The notes beneath the pieces were generated by a model. The model was not told the origin of the DNA and did no database searches. It saw only the letters and a list, made by a program, of their open reading frames with translations. Positions 43,649 to 52,877 of a DNA stretch of 64,000 nt are shown in pieces; the first letter of the stretch is position 1; each line of letters opens with the position of its first letter. This DNA is from DASYPQ01 sp036006425 (GTDB lineage: Bacteria > Planctomycetota > UBA1135 > GCA-002686595): contig DASYPQ010000014.1 in assembly GCA_036006425.1 (NCBI GenBank), positions 62,001 to 126,000 on the forward strand. Direction: 5' to 3'. The position numbers and the translations under genes are program-made.

Positions 43649-44364
43649 CGGTAGCCCTTGCCGCGCACCGTCTGGATCAAGGTCGGGGTGGCGGGGTTCG
43701 GTTCGACCTTGCGTCGCAGACCGACGATGTGGATGTCGACCGTGCGCGTCTCGACGTTGGCGCTCTTGTAGTGCCAGACGTCGAGCAGCAGATCGTCGCG
43801 GGTCACGACGCGTTCGCGGTTCTGGATCAGGTAGGCGAGGATGTCGCCCTCGCGCGGGGTCAGCGCGATCGTCTGCCCGTCGCGGTGGACTTCGAGGCGC
43901 GAGAGGTCGACGTTGATGCCCGAAGGCAGCTCGAGGACCTCGGGACGGCGCCCGGAGTGGCGTTCCATGCTGCGGAACTGCGACTCGATGCGCGCGAGGA
44001 ACTCGCTCGGCGAGAAGGGCTTCTTCACGTAGTCGTCGGCTTCGAGCTGGAAGCCGCGCTGGAGGTCCTCGTCCTTCACGAGTGCCGTCAGGATCACGAC
44101 GCGCACCTTGTCGCCGTCCTTGCGCAGCGCCGAGAGGATCTCGAGGCCGCCCATCCCGGGCAGCATCAGGTCGAGGACCACGAGGTCGGGCTTCTCCTCG
44201 CGGATCTTCGCGAGCGCCGCGCGCCCTTCCCCGACGAGGCCGACGTGGTAGCCCGCGTGCTCGAGCATGTCCTTCACGCCGAGGGCGATCGTTTCTTCGT
44301 CCTCGACGACGAGGATGCGCTTCACTTGGGTCTCTTTGCGGGTCGTCGTGGGAATCGTGTTCAT
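43636..44364 (-). CDS. OmpR/PhoB-family response regulator
   Basis: A 242-residue regulator: receiver domain with acidic pair E21/D22, phospho-acceptor D65 (VVLDLML), T93-type ILTA and K-loop KKPFS, then a winged-helix DNA-binding domain (LTPREGDILAYLIQN ... VDIHIVGLRRKVE ... TVRGKGYRW). Receiver order and wing signature match the OmpR subfamily. An internal GTG at V14 would trim the atypical first 13 residues. It is transcribed ahead of and overlaps the histidine kinase gene. Confidence 0.94.
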   Translation of the reverse strand: MNTIPTTTRKETQVKRILVVEDEETIALGVKDMLEHAGYHVGLVGEGRAALAKIREEKPDLVVLDLMLPGMGGLEILSALRKDGDKVRVVILTALVKDEDLQRGFQLEADDYVKKPFSPSEFLARIESQFRSMERHSGRRPEVLELPSGINVDLSRLEVHRDGQTIALTPREGDILAYLIQNRERVVTRDDLLLDVWHYKSANVETRTVDIHIVGLRRKVEPNPATPTLIQTVRGKGYRWFN

Positions 44365-44460
44365 GGAGGTGGGTTCCGGGAGAGGGGGGAGAGGCGTCCC
44401 TATTACGATCGGATCGCGCGCTCGCGAACAGGCAGGGTGAAGTAAATCGTTCGGATCAGG

Positions 44461-44847
44461 CTAGCCGGAAGGGGCTCCAGCAGTCCCAGCCGCGGTTCCG
44501 GCCCCTCGCCCGCGCGCGAACCAGTGCAGCCCGAGCGCGGCCGAGGCGACCGCGTAGACCGCGTCGAGCGCGTCCGGGCCCCGGCGCCAGGCGATCGCCG
44601 CGAGGAGCAGGACCGCGAGGACGACGAGCCGCGCGTCGCGGCGCTCGCGCACCGTTCCGACGACGACGACGACCAGGGAGCCCACTCCGACGAGCATCGC
44701 GAGGAGCGCGAGGCCGCGGCCGGGCGCGGAGGCGGCGAAGTCGCCGCCCAGCGCGCGCAGCGTCCGGCCGACGCCGAGCGTCGCGACGAGCGCGAGGTGC
44801 GCGCCGTAGACGAGGTCAAGGCACCGCCGACTCGACATCGGCTCCAT
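44461..44847 (-). CDS. Small integral membrane protein of unknown function
   Basis: A 128-residue protein from the ATG at 44847; the frame extends to 44937 but that part overlaps the upstream gene. Three or four hydrophobic segments are visible (LVYGAHLALVATLGVG, ALLAMLVGVGSLVVVVVG, ARLVVLAVLLLAAIAW, AVYAVASAALGLHWF). It starts 26 bp after the O-antigen-ligase-like gene and ends 96 bp before the response regulator. I do not recognise a family. Confidence 0.6.
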   Translation of the reverse strand: MEPMSSRRCLDLVYGAHLALVATLGVGRTLRALGGDFAASAPGRGLALLAMLVGVGSLVVVVVGTVRERRDARLVVLAVLLLAAIAWRRGPDALDAVYAVASAALGLHWFARGRGAGTAAGTAGAPSG

Positions 44848-44872
44848 TCCTAGCAGAAGCGCGGCCCGCTCC

Positions 44873-46888
44873 CTACCGTCCGCCGCCGAGCGCGCGGAGG
44901 CGTTCCGCGGCCCAGGCGGGAAGCGATCCGATCTCATCGGGGTCGCCGGGATCGGCGTGGACCGCGGCGAGCTCCGCGCGCGCGTCCTCCTCGCGGCCCG
45001 CGGCCGCGAGCGCGGCGGCGAGCTCGAGGCGCGCGCGCGGCGCTCCGCCGTCGACGTGGTCGCCCGTCACGCGCACGCACTGGCGGTAGCTGCGCACGGC
45101 GTCGGCGAAGCGGCCCGCGTCGGCGTGCTGGCGCGCCCACAGGAGGTGCGCGCGCGCCTCGAAGAGATCGGCGAGCAGGGTCGCGCCGCGCGCGCGCTCG
45201 TCCTTCGCGCGCGCGAAGCACATCTCGGGACTCGGATCCGCGCCCTCGAGCCAGCGGCGGCCCGCCTCGAAGCGGCCTTCCTGGAGGTCGAGCGCGCGGA
45301 GGTTGCCGAGGATGCCGGGGTGCGCGGGATCGAGCGCGAGCGCGCTCTCCCACGTCGCGCGGGCGCGAGCGGCGTCGCCGGCGCGCAGGTCCGCGAGCGC
45401 GAGCTGCATGAGCGCCTCGACGCGCGCGGGGCGCAGCGCGAGGACGCGTTCCCAGTCGGCGCGCACGAGCGCCGGGTCGACGCCGCGCTCCTCGTCGAGG
45501 CGCGCGAGGAGACTCAGCGCGAGGACCGAGTCCGGGCACGCCGCGCGCGCGGCCTCGATCGGCGCCGCGCGGTCCGCGAGCGACCGTCCGTGGCGCACGA
45601 ACGCGAGAGCCGCCGGCGCGCACGCGACGAGGAGGACGAACGCCGCGATCGGGATGCCGCGCGGACCGCGGCCGGGCGCCGCGAGCATCGCGCCGAACAC
45701 GACGAAGGCGATCGAGAGCGCCGCCGGCTCGTGCGTCAGCGGCGCGTGGACGAACGCGTAGGCGAGGAGCGCGAGAGCCGCCGGAGCGAGCTCCTCGCGG
45801 ACGGGGGATGCGTCGCGCAGCGCGTTCCAGGCGCCGCGCGCGACCGCGAGGAGGAAGAGGATCCACGCGATCCCCGCGACGACGCCGAGATCGAGCGCGG
45901 GCGCGATCCAGTCCTCGTGCGGGTGCTCGACCTCGGTTTCCGCGTCGAGCTTGCGGCCGTGCGTCGAAAGCCCGATCTCGACGGGATCGCGGTACGGCGG
46001 GAAGCGCGCGGCGAACTGGCCGGGGCCGACGCCGGTCCAGGGATGATCGGAGAGCATCGCGAGCGCCCGCGGCCAGATCCGTGCGCGCACCTCGATGCCT
46101 CCCTCCTGCGATGCCGCGGGACGGCTCGTGTCCGCGGGCAGCGCGCGGCGCGTGACGATGGGGAGGGTCACGCCGACGACGGCGAGCGTCGCCATCGCGA
46201 GGTAGCTGACGCGCCACTTCGAAGAGAGTCCGCGACGGAAGAGGGCGAAGGCGCCGAGCGCCGCCGCGAGCGCCACGCCACCCGCGATCACGGGGACGCA
46301 CGCGATGTAGACGAGATCGAGGAGCAGCGCGAGCGCGCCGACGATGCGCGTCCGCCGCGAGGCGAGGATCGCGCCGGCGGCGGCGCCGGGCAGCGCCGCC
46401 ATCGCGACACTGCCGGTGTTGCCGAGCGCGCCCGCGAAACCGTTGCCGGAGTCCGCCAGCGCGACGACGAGGAGGACGATCGCGAGCACGGCGAGCCCGC
46501 GCGCGTAGATCGTGAGGCCCGCGGCGCCGAGGCACGCGCCGCCGAGCACGAGCACGACGCCCGCGACGGAGCGCACGAGCGCGCGCCGCGCCTCGAAGGA
46601 GTCGGTCATGTCGCCGAACGCGAGCCACGCCGCGGTCGCGAGCAGCGGGATCAGGAGGAAGAGGAGCGCGCGCACGCGCGGGGCGTCGCGGCGCAGGGCG
46701 ACGAGGAGCGCCGCGGGCAGTGTCGCGAGCGCCACGGCGCCCGTCCCGGTCGCGTGCGGCAGGAAATCGGCGCGCAGGAGCGACCCGGGTCCGGGCCACG
46801 CGAGGACGAGCGGCGGGAGCAGGAGCGCGCGCGCGAGCCAGCGCTCGCCCGCCGTCCCGGCCTCGGCGCGCTGCTCCGTCCCGCTCAT
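44873..46888 (-). CDS. O-antigen ligase/polymerase-like membrane protein with TPR tail
   Basis: A 671-residue protein. About 11 membrane helices occupy the first 430 residues, with a Wzy_C-type loop: HPWTGVGPGQFAARFPPYRDP and then HPHEDWIAPALDLGVVAGIAW, the pattern of WaaL/Wzy glycan ligases. The C-terminal about 220 residues are TPR-like. Such proteins ligate or polymerise lipid-linked glycan repeats at the outer face of the inner membrane. It overlaps ftsY by 4 bp, so it is translated from the ribH-nusB-ftsY message, an unusual placement for a glycan enzyme. Confidence 0.8.
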   Translation of the reverse strand: MSGTEQRAEAGTAGERWLARALLLPPLVLAWPGPGSLLRADFLPHATGTGAVALATLPAALLVALRRDAPRVRALLFLLIPLLATAAWLAFGDMTDSFEARRALVRSVAGVVLVLGGACLGAAGLTIYARGLAVLAIVLLVVALADSGNGFAGALGNTGSVAMAALPGAAAGAILASRRTRIVGALALLLDLVYIACVPVIAGGVALAAALGAFALFRRGLSSKWRVSYLAMATLAVVGVTLPIVTRRALPADTSRPAASQEGGIEVRARIWPRALAMLSDHPWTGVGPGQFAARFPPYRDPVEIGLSTHGRKLDAETEVEHPHEDWIAPALDLGVVAGIAWILFLLAVARGAWNALRDASPVREELAPAALALLAYAFVHAPLTHEPAALSIAFVVFGAMLAAPGRGPRGIPIAAFVLLVACAPAALAFVRHGRSLADRAAPIEAARAACPDSVLALSLLARLDEERGVDPALVRADWERVLALRPARVEALMQLALADLRAGDAARARATWESALALDPAHPGILGNLRALDLQEGRFEAGRRWLEGADPSPEMCFARAKDERARGATLLADLFEARAHLLWARQHADAGRFADAVRSYRQCVRVTGDHVDGGAPRARLELAAALAAAGREEDARAELAAVHADPGDPDEIGSLPAWAAERLRALGGGR

Positions 46889-47793
46889 CCTCCCAGGATC
46901 GCGTCCACGAACGCGGCAGGGTCGAAGGGCTCGAGCAGCTCGAGCTTCTCGCCCGTCCCGATGTAGCGCACGGGCAGGGCGAGCGCGCTCTGGATGCCGA
47001 ACAGGGCGCCGCCGCGCGCGGTGCCGTCGAGCTTCGCGAGGACGAGACCGGTCACCTCGACCGCCGCCGTGAAGAGCTTCGCCTGCTGGATCGCGTTCTG
47101 TCCGTTCGTCGCGTCGACGACGAGCAGCGTCTCGTGCGGAGCGCCAGGGAGGCGCCGCGCGATGACGCGGCGGACCTTCTGCAGCTCGTCCATCAAGTTT
47201 TTCTGCGTGTGCAGCCGGCCCGCCGTGTCGACGAGCACGGCGTCGACGTTGCGCGCGACCGCGGCGTCGACCGCCTCGAACGCGACGGACGCGGGATCGG
47301 AGCCCGCCTTGCCGCGCACGATCTCGGCGCCGTTCCGCTGCGCCCAGATCTCGAGCTGGTCCGCCGCCGCCGCGCGGAACGTGTCGCCCGCCCCGAGCAG
47401 CACCTTCTTCTTCTGCGCCTGGATCCGGTGCGCGAGCTTCGCGATCGTCGTCGTCTTCCCGGACCCGTTGACGCCGACGACGAGGATCACCGTCGGCTTG
47501 TGCGCGAGGTCGAGCTCGCTCGGCGCGGGACCGAGGCGCTCGAGCAGGAGACGGCGCAGCGCCGTGCGCACGTCGTCCTCGCCTTTCACCTCGCCGCGGC
47601 GGTGGAGTCGCGCGAGCTCGGCGACGACCTCGCCCGCGGCGGGGCCGAGGTCGGCGGCGTAGAGCAGCGCCTCGAGCTCGCCGAGCAGGCTCTCGTCGAT
47701 CGCGCGGCCGCCGCGGAACAGTCCGGAGATCCGGTCCGAGAGCGCCGTGCGCGTCCGCGTCAGGCGCTCGCGGAGGCGGTCGAGCAGTCCCAC
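46885..47793 (-). CDS. ftsY: Signal recognition particle receptor FtsY
   Basis: A 302-residue SRP-GTPase. The N-terminal helical N domain begins GLLDRLRERLTRTRTALSDRI. The G domain has P-loop GVNGSGKTTT, DTFRAAAADQLE, DTAGRLHTQKNLMDEL and AKLDGTARGG. There is no acidic A domain, as in many FtsY proteins of this length. It docks SRP-ribosome complexes at the membrane. GTG start 6 bp after nusB. It overlaps the next gene by 4 bp. Confidence 0.96.
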   Translation of the reverse strand: MGLLDRLRERLTRTRTALSDRISGLFRGGRAIDESLLGELEALLYAADLGPAAGEVVAELARLHRRGEVKGEDDVRTALRRLLLERLGPAPSELDLAHKPTVILVVGVNGSGKTTTIAKLAHRIQAQKKKVLLGAGDTFRAAAADQLEIWAQRNGAEIVRGKAGSDPASVAFEAVDAAVARNVDAVLVDTAGRLHTQKNLMDELQKVRRVIARRLPGAPHETLLVVDATNGQNAIQQAKLFTAAVEVTGLVLAKLDGTARGGALFGIQSALALPVRYIGTGEKLELLEPFDPAAFVDAILGG

Positions 47794-47799
47794 GGCCGC

Positions 47800-48303
47800 C
47801 TAGCCCTCGCCCGCGGTCTCGACGTCGCCGGACGGCGACGGCGGATCCGCCTCGATGTCCTTCGCCTCGCCGGAGGGCGCGGGGAGCGTCACCGCCGCCG
47901 CGGGCTTCCGGTTCATGATCTTGTCCAGGATCCCGTTGATGAAGGCCCCGGAGTTCTGCGTCGAGTAGCGCTTGCCGAGCTCGATCGCCTCGTTGATCGC
48001 GACCTTGGGCGGGATGTCGTCGCAGTGGAGGAGCTCGTACGCGGCGAGACGCAGCACGTTCCGGTCGACGACCGCCATGCGCGAGATGTTCCAGTTCTGC
48101 GCGACGGCCTGGATCGTCTTGTCGAGCTCGTCCTTGTGCTCGAACGTGCCCTGGACGAGTCGCAGGGCGAAGCGCGCGGTCTCGGCGTCGCGTTCCTCGC
48201 CCTTGATGAAGTTGCGCGCCTCGGAGAGCAGGTCCGCTCCGCGCAGGTCGATCTGGTAGAGGAACTGGAGCGCGATCTCCCGGGCTCGCGTGCGCTTCTT
48301 CAT
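47800..48303 (-). CDS. nusB: Transcription antitermination protein NusB
   Basis: A 167-residue all-helical NusB: KKRTRAREIALQFLYQIDL at the N-terminus (boxA RNA-binding side), NWNISRMAVVDRNVLRLAAYELL and PPKVAINEAIELGKRYS, GAFINGILDKI at the C-terminus of the core. An Ala/Pro/Glu tail of about 35 residues is extra. It acts with NusE/S10 in rRNA antitermination. It sits 13 bp after ribH, the classical ribH-nusB pairing. Confidence 0.97.
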   Translation of the reverse strand: MKKRTRAREIALQFLYQIDLRGADLLSEARNFIKGEERDAETARFALRLVQGTFEHKDELDKTIQAVAQNWNISRMAVVDRNVLRLAAYELLHCDDIPPKVAINEAIELGKRYSTQNSGAFINGILDKIMNRKPAAAVTLPAPSGEAKDIEADPPSPSGDVETAGEG

Positions 48304-48316
48304 CGGATTCCGAAGC

Positions 48317-48862
48317 TCAGGACCGCGTCTTCTTCGGCGTCGCTCGAACAGCGCGGGCTCGGGCAGCCGGCGCGCGGGCCTCGTCGAGCGCCGCGAGCAT
48401 CTCGATCGCCGAGCGCGCGACCTCGCGTCCCTTGTCCTCCTTGCCGCCGAGCTCCGGAGGCAGGGCGCGGGAGCGTGCCTGCTCGAGCGTCTCGCAGGTC
48501 AGGATCCCGAGGAGCAGGGGCTTGTCCGTGTCGAGCATCGCCTGCATGAGCCCCTGGACGGCGCCCTCGGCGACGTAGATGTCGTGGTCGGTCTCGCCGC
48601 GCAGGATGACGCCGATGCACAGGACCGCGTCGACATCCTTGCGCTGCGCGAGCGCGCGCGCGACGACCGGGAGCTCGAACGAGCCCGGGACCCAGATCGT
48701 CCGCATGTCGGACTCGCGGACGCCGCTCGCGGCGAGCTCGCGCTTCGCCGACGCGAGCATCGGCTCGGTGAGCTCGGTGTGGAACCGCGAGATGACGGAG
48801 GCGATGCGCGCTCCGGGGCGCTGGAGGCGCGGTCGCTCCCGGGTTTTCTGTTCGCGTGCCAT
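48317..48862 (-). CDS. ribH: 6,7-dimethyl-8-ribityllumazine synthase
   Basis: A 181-residue lumazine synthase, the penultimate step of riboflavin synthesis. Motifs: SRFHTEL (aromatic stacking residue F/W site), VPGSFELP, GVILRGETDHDIYVAEGAVQG with the catalytic His in TDHD, and LLLGILTCETLEQA. The C-terminus is longer and basic. It heads the minus-strand ribH-nusB-ftsY operon; the 78-bp divergent gap to moeA is too short for an FMN riboswitch, and none is seen. Confidence 0.96.
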   Translation of the reverse strand: MAREQKTRERPRLQRPGARIASVISRFHTELTEPMLASAKRELAASGVRESDMRTIWVPGSFELPVVARALAQRKDVDAVLCIGVILRGETDHDIYVAEGAVQGLMQAMLDTDKPLLLGILTCETLEQARSRALPPELGGKEDKGREVARSAIEMLAALDEARAPAARARAVRATPKKTRS

Positions 48863-48940
48863 GGATTCTCGAAAGAGGGCGAAAGAGTGTAGCGCGCGAC
48901 GCGCGCGGATCCAGGTTCGCCCGCGCTAGACTCGCGCGCG

Positions 48941-50149
48941 ATGCGCACGCCCGCCGAAGCCGTCGCCGAGATCCTCGCGCGGATCGAGGCGGCGCCCCTC
49001 GTCGAGTCGACGCCCCTCGCGGAGGCCTGCGGGCGCGTTCTCGCGCGCGACGTCGCGTCCGACGTCGACCTCCCGCCGTTCGAGAAGAGCGCGATGGACG
49101 GCTTCGCGGTCCGGAGCGCCGACTTCGCGGGCCGCGCGGGAGCCGTATCGCTGCGCCGCGTCGGCGAGGCGCGCGCCGGAGCTCCGTTCCAGGGCACCGT
49201 CGGCGCGGGCGAGTGCGCCGAGATCGCGACGGGCGCGGAGCTGCCGCGCGGCGCCGACGCCGTCGTCATGGTCGAGAAGACGCGCGCGGAGAAGGACCGC
49301 GTCGAGCTCGACGACGATCCGCGCCCCGGACAGAACGTCTGCCACACCGGGGAGGACCTGCGCACGGGCGAGGTCGTGCTGCGCGCCGGCCGGCGCCTCT
49401 CGCCGGTCGAGCTCTCCGTCCTCGCCGCGGTCGGCTGCGAGCCCGTGCCCGTGTTCGCGCGGCCGCGCCTCGCGCTCTTCGCGACCGGCGACGAGCTCCT
49501 CCCGCCGACCGCGAAGCCGGGTGCAGGCCAGATCCGCGAGGGCAACACGTTCTACCTCGCGGCGCGCGCGCGCGCGGCCGGAGCGCGCGTCGCGAACGCG
49601 GGCGTCGCTCCCGACGACGCCGGCGCGCTCGAGCGCGCGTTCCGCGCGGCGTTCGAGGCGAGCGACGTCGTGATGACGACCGGCGGCGTCAGCATGGGGC
49701 GCTACGACCTCGTCGGAGGCGTCCTCGAGCGCTGCGGCGTCGAGCCCGTCTTCCACAAGGTCGCGATCAAGCCCGGGAAACCGCTGTGGTTCGGGATGCG
49801 CGGGCGCGTGCCCGTGTTCGCGCTGCCCGGGAACCCGGTCTCGTGCCTCGTCGGCTTCGAGACGTTCGTGCGCCCGGCGCTCGCGAAGATGGAGGGCGCG
49901 CCTGAGGAAATCGAGCCGCGCCTGCGCCGCGGCCGCTGGAACGGGCCGCCGACGGCGCAGAACCCGCGCGAGCAGCACCTGCCCGTCCGCGTGACGCCTG
50001 GCGACGACGGGGTCGACGGCCTCGAGCCGATCCGGTGGCGGAGCTCCGCCGACATTGTCGGACTGACGCGCGCCGACGGCCTCGCGGTCGTCGCGAGCGG
50101 CCGCGTGCTCGCCACCGGCGAGCTCGCCCTGTACCGTCCCCTCCGATGA
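48941..50149 (+). CDS. moeA: Molybdopterin molybdenumtransferase MoeA
   Basis: A 402-residue MoeA, which inserts molybdate into adenylylated molybdopterin. Signatures: PPFEKSAMDGFAV (about 47-59), the IATGAELPRGADAVVMVE segment, FATGDELL, TTGGVSMGRYD and ALPGNPVS. All four family domains are present at normal length. It overlaps the apolipoprotein N-acyltransferase gene by 4 bp (ATGA), an unexpected partner. No other molybdenum cofactor gene is nearby. Confidence 0.96.
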   Translation: MRTPAEAVAEILARIEAAPLVESTPLAEACGRVLARDVASDVDLPPFEKSAMDGFAVRSADFAGRAGAVSLRRVGEARAGAPFQGTVGAGECAEIATGAELPRGADAVVMVEKTRAEKDRVELDDDPRPGQNVCHTGEDLRTGEVVLRAGRRLSPVELSVLAAVGCEPVPVFARPRLALFATGDELLPPTAKPGAGQIREGNTFYLAARARAAGARVANAGVAPDDAGALERAFRAAFEASDVVMTTGGVSMGRYDLVGGVLERCGVEPVFHKVAIKPGKPLWFGMRGRVPVFALPGNPVSCLVGFETFVRPALAKMEGAPEEIEPRLRRGRWNGPPTAQNPREQHLPVRVTPGDDGVDGLEPIRWRSSADIVGLTRADGLAVVASGRVLATGELALYRPLR

Positions 50150-51849
50150 CGCGACCGCCGTCGCGATTCTTCGCCGCGCTCGCGACGTGGGGCCTCGTGT
50201 TCCTCGCGAGCCCCGGAATCCTCGGCCGCGACGGCTTCGGACCCCTCGCGCTCGTCGCGCTCGTGCCTTGGGCGCTCGTCTGCAGCCGCGCCGGGCCGCG
50301 CGCGCTGCTCACCGAGTGGGCCGCCGCCGGGATCGGGAGCGCCGCCCTGTGCGCGTGGACCGTCGACGTCTGGTGGGGGACCCTGTTCTTCCTCGTCGTC
50401 GTCCCGGGCTTCTACATGGCCGCGGCGGGATCGCTCCTGCGCCTCCTCGCGCGCCGCTACCCGCTCGCGATCGCGGCGCCGGTCGCGTGGGTCGCGCTCG
50501 AATCCTTGCGCTTCCTCGTCGACCCGCCGCTCTCGTTCGGCTGGCTGCGCGTCGGGACCTGCTTCCACGCGACGAGCTGGCTCGCGGGGAGCGCGCGCGT
50601 GTGGGGGACGAGCGGCCTCTCGTTCGTCGCGGCCGCGTTCGCCGGGGCGATCGCCGATCTCCTGCGCCGGCGCAGCGCGAACCGGCGCCGCGAGCAACGG
50701 CGCCGCTCGCCACGGTGGGCGGCCGCGATGGGAGCGATGCCGCTCGCGGCGGCGGTCGCGATCTCGCTCTCGACCGCGGCGCCGCCGACGCGCCCGGGCC
50801 CGCGCGTGCTCCTCGTCCAGCCCTCGTTCGAGCAGCACCGGAAGATGAATGCGCGCCAGTGGCAGGAGCTCGCGAACGAGTCGCTGGCGCTGACCGCGAA
50901 AGGGCTCGCGGAAGCCGGCCCGCCGCCGCCCGACCTCGTCGCCTGGGGCGAGACGATGTTTCCCTTCCCGCTCGCCGAGCCGGGCCTCGCGGGAGCCTAC
51001 GACGGCGGCGCGCGCGCCCCGACGTGGGCGCGCGACCGCCTCTCGCGGCCCTGGATCGACCAGATGGACCGCGTCGAGGCGGACTGGATCCGCGGGAGGA
51101 TCTTCGGCGCGCGCGGGATCCTCCCCCCGGGCACGAGCTTCCTCACGGGCGTCGAGTACCACGCGCTGCACGACGGCGAGATCCGGCGCCAGAACGCGAT
51201 CCTCCTCTTCGGGCCGAACGGCGAGCGCGCCGGGGTCGGCGGCAAGATCCACCTCGTCCCCGGCGCGGAGGCGCTGTGCGGCGCGGAGCGGATCGGGTTC
51301 GTGCGGTCGCTCGTCGAGTCGGTCGCGGGCTACGTGCCCGATCTTCAGGCGCTGGACCGCACCTCGGTCCTCGACCTCGTCGCGCGCGACGGCCGGACCT
51401 TCCGGTTCGGCGCGAGCGTCTGCTTCGACAACACCTTCGACGACGCCTACACGGAGCCGCTGCGGCGCGGCGACCTCGACTTCCACCTCGTGTGCAGCAA
51501 CGAGGCCTGGTACGAGAAGAGCTTCGAGTACGACCAGATGGTCGCGTTCTCGCGCCTCCTCGCGATCGCGACGGGCCGGTCGATGGTCCGCGCGACGAAC
51601 GCCGGGATCTCGATCGTTCTCGATCCGGCCGGGAAGGAGGTCGCGCGGCTCGAGATCCCTGGCCAGGGGGATCGGATGGTCACGGGCTGCCTCGCCGCTG
51701 TCGTGCCGGTGCCCGCGGAGGGCAGCGCGACACTCCGGACGCCGTTCGTCCGCTACGAAAACGCTTGGATCGCGCTGTGGCTCGCGCTCCCGTGCCTGCT
51801 CGCGTTTTTCGTGGTCCGGGGAGGTTACACCTCGTTCGAGCGAGGTTAG
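50146..51849 (+). CDS. lnt: Apolipoprotein N-acyltransferase
   Basis: A 567-residue Lnt, which adds the third acyl chain to lipoproteins in the inner membrane. About seven membrane helices at the N-terminus and a final one (about 545-560) flank a periplasmic nitrilase domain. The Glu-Lys-Cys catalytic triad is visible: E269 (AWGETMFPFP), K367 (GGKIHLVPGAE) and C426 (GASVCFDNTF). An insert of about 40 residues between the Glu and Lys makes it longer than the E. coli enzyme. It implies a Gram-negative-type envelope with triacylated lipoproteins. Confidence 0.92.
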   Translation: MTRPPSRFFAALATWGLVFLASPGILGRDGFGPLALVALVPWALVCSRAGPRALLTEWAAAGIGSAALCAWTVDVWWGTLFFLVVVPGFYMAAAGSLLRLLARRYPLAIAAPVAWVALESLRFLVDPPLSFGWLRVGTCFHATSWLAGSARVWGTSGLSFVAAAFAGAIADLLRRRSANRRREQRRRSPRWAAAMGAMPLAAAVAISLSTAAPPTRPGPRVLLVQPSFEQHRKMNARQWQELANESLALTAKGLAEAGPPPPDLVAWGETMFPFPLAEPGLAGAYDGGARAPTWARDRLSRPWIDQMDRVEADWIRGRIFGARGILPPGTSFLTGVEYHALHDGEIRRQNAILLFGPNGERAGVGGKIHLVPGAEALCGAERIGFVRSLVESVAGYVPDLQALDRTSVLDLVARDGRTFRFGASVCFDNTFDDAYTEPLRRGDLDFHLVCSNEAWYEKSFEYDQMVAFSRLLAIATGRSMVRATNAGISIVLDPAGKEVARLEIPGQGDRMVTGCLAAVVPVPAEGSATLRTPFVRYENAWIALWLALPCLLAFFVVRGGYTSFERG

Positions 51850-51983
51850 AGGGCGCGCTTGACCCTCTGGGAGGCCACCGGTATCCTCCCGCCCCACGTT
51901 CCAGAGGCCTGCGAATGGCCGACGGGCCCCTCGGCGACGACCGGGGTTCCGGCTCCCCACAGTCCCCCCCCGCCCTCACCGAC

Positions 51984-52841
51984 ATGAGCCCCATCGCCAA
52001 GTTCTTCACGATCCTCAACGTCGTCCTCGCCGGCGTGTTCCTCGGACTGGCCGCGCACGCGCTCCACACCGAGTCGAGCTTCAAGGAGCAGTACGACAAG
52101 GAAGTCGCGGCTCACAAGGTCGACAAGGACGCGCTCGGCTCCGACAAGTCGAAGCTCGCCGCCGAGAAGGCCGAAGCCGAGAAGGCCCGCGACGCGATGC
52201 AGAGCGAGCGCGACGCCGGCACGGCGGAGATCGGGCGCCTGAAGGGCCAGGTCGCCGACGGCGAACGCCAGAACAACGAGATGCGCGGCAGCGTCGACAA
52301 GATCTCGAAGTCGATCGAGGACCTGATCTCGAACAACAAGGCGATCACGGACGCGCGCGACAAGGCGATGCAGGCCCAGCACGACGCCGAGAAGGCCAAG
52401 GAAGAGGCCGTCGCGGCGCGCTCCGCGGCCGAAGGCAAGGCCGGCGACCTCGAAGCGAAGCTGCACACCGCCGAGGGCACGATCGCGGACCTCGAGAAGA
52501 CCAGCACGAGCCTCAAGAAGGACCTCGACAGCGTGAACACGCACCTCGCCTCGCTCGTCGATGCGACCGGGGTCAAGCTCTCCGAGATCACCTCGATGCC
52601 GCAGATCGACGGCAAGGTCCTCGACGTCGCGATGTCGGTCGAACCGGGGCTGATCGCGATCAACAAGGGCGAGGCCGACGGCGTCAAGCGCGGCTTCACC
52701 TTCGAGCTCTACGACGGGAAGACGTACAAGGGCCAAGCGCGCGTCGAGTACGTCCACCCGAACTCCTGCTCGGCGCTCCTCGTCCGCTCGGTCCCCGGCC
52801 AGAAGATCCACCAGGGCGACTCGGCGTCGACCCGCATCTAG
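51984..52841 (+). CDS. Bitopic coiled-coil protein with C-terminal beta domain
   Basis: A 285-residue protein: membrane helix (about 6-26), a long charged coiled coil (about 32-190, Lys/Glu/Ala-rich), then a compact beta domain (about 200-285: GLIAINKGEADGVKRGFTFELYDGKTYKGQARVEYVH). The beta domain resembles the FlgT/CsgG-like C-terminal barrels seen in envelope proteins. ATG at 51984; an in-frame ATG at 51915 would add a 23-residue polar tail before the helix. I infer a periplasmic-spanning scaffold; its partner is likely the small membrane protein 36 bp downstream. Confidence 0.72.
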   Translation: MSPIAKFFTILNVVLAGVFLGLAAHALHTESSFKEQYDKEVAAHKVDKDALGSDKSKLAAEKAEAEKARDAMQSERDAGTAEIGRLKGQVADGERQNNEMRGSVDKISKSIEDLISNNKAITDARDKAMQAQHDAEKAKEEAVAARSAAEGKAGDLEAKLHTAEGTIADLEKTSTSLKKDLDSVNTHLASLVDATGVKLSEITSMPQIDGKVLDVAMSVEPGLIAINKGEADGVKRGFTFELYDGKTYKGQARVEYVHPNSCSALLVRSVPGQKIHQGDSASTRI

Positions 52842-52877
52842 GCCCGGCCCCCCGGACCCACGAAAGCAAGGAACGCC

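Noticed and set aside
48863..48940. FMN riboswitch upstream of ribH
   Set aside because: The divergent gap is only 78 bp and lacks the conserved RFN elements.
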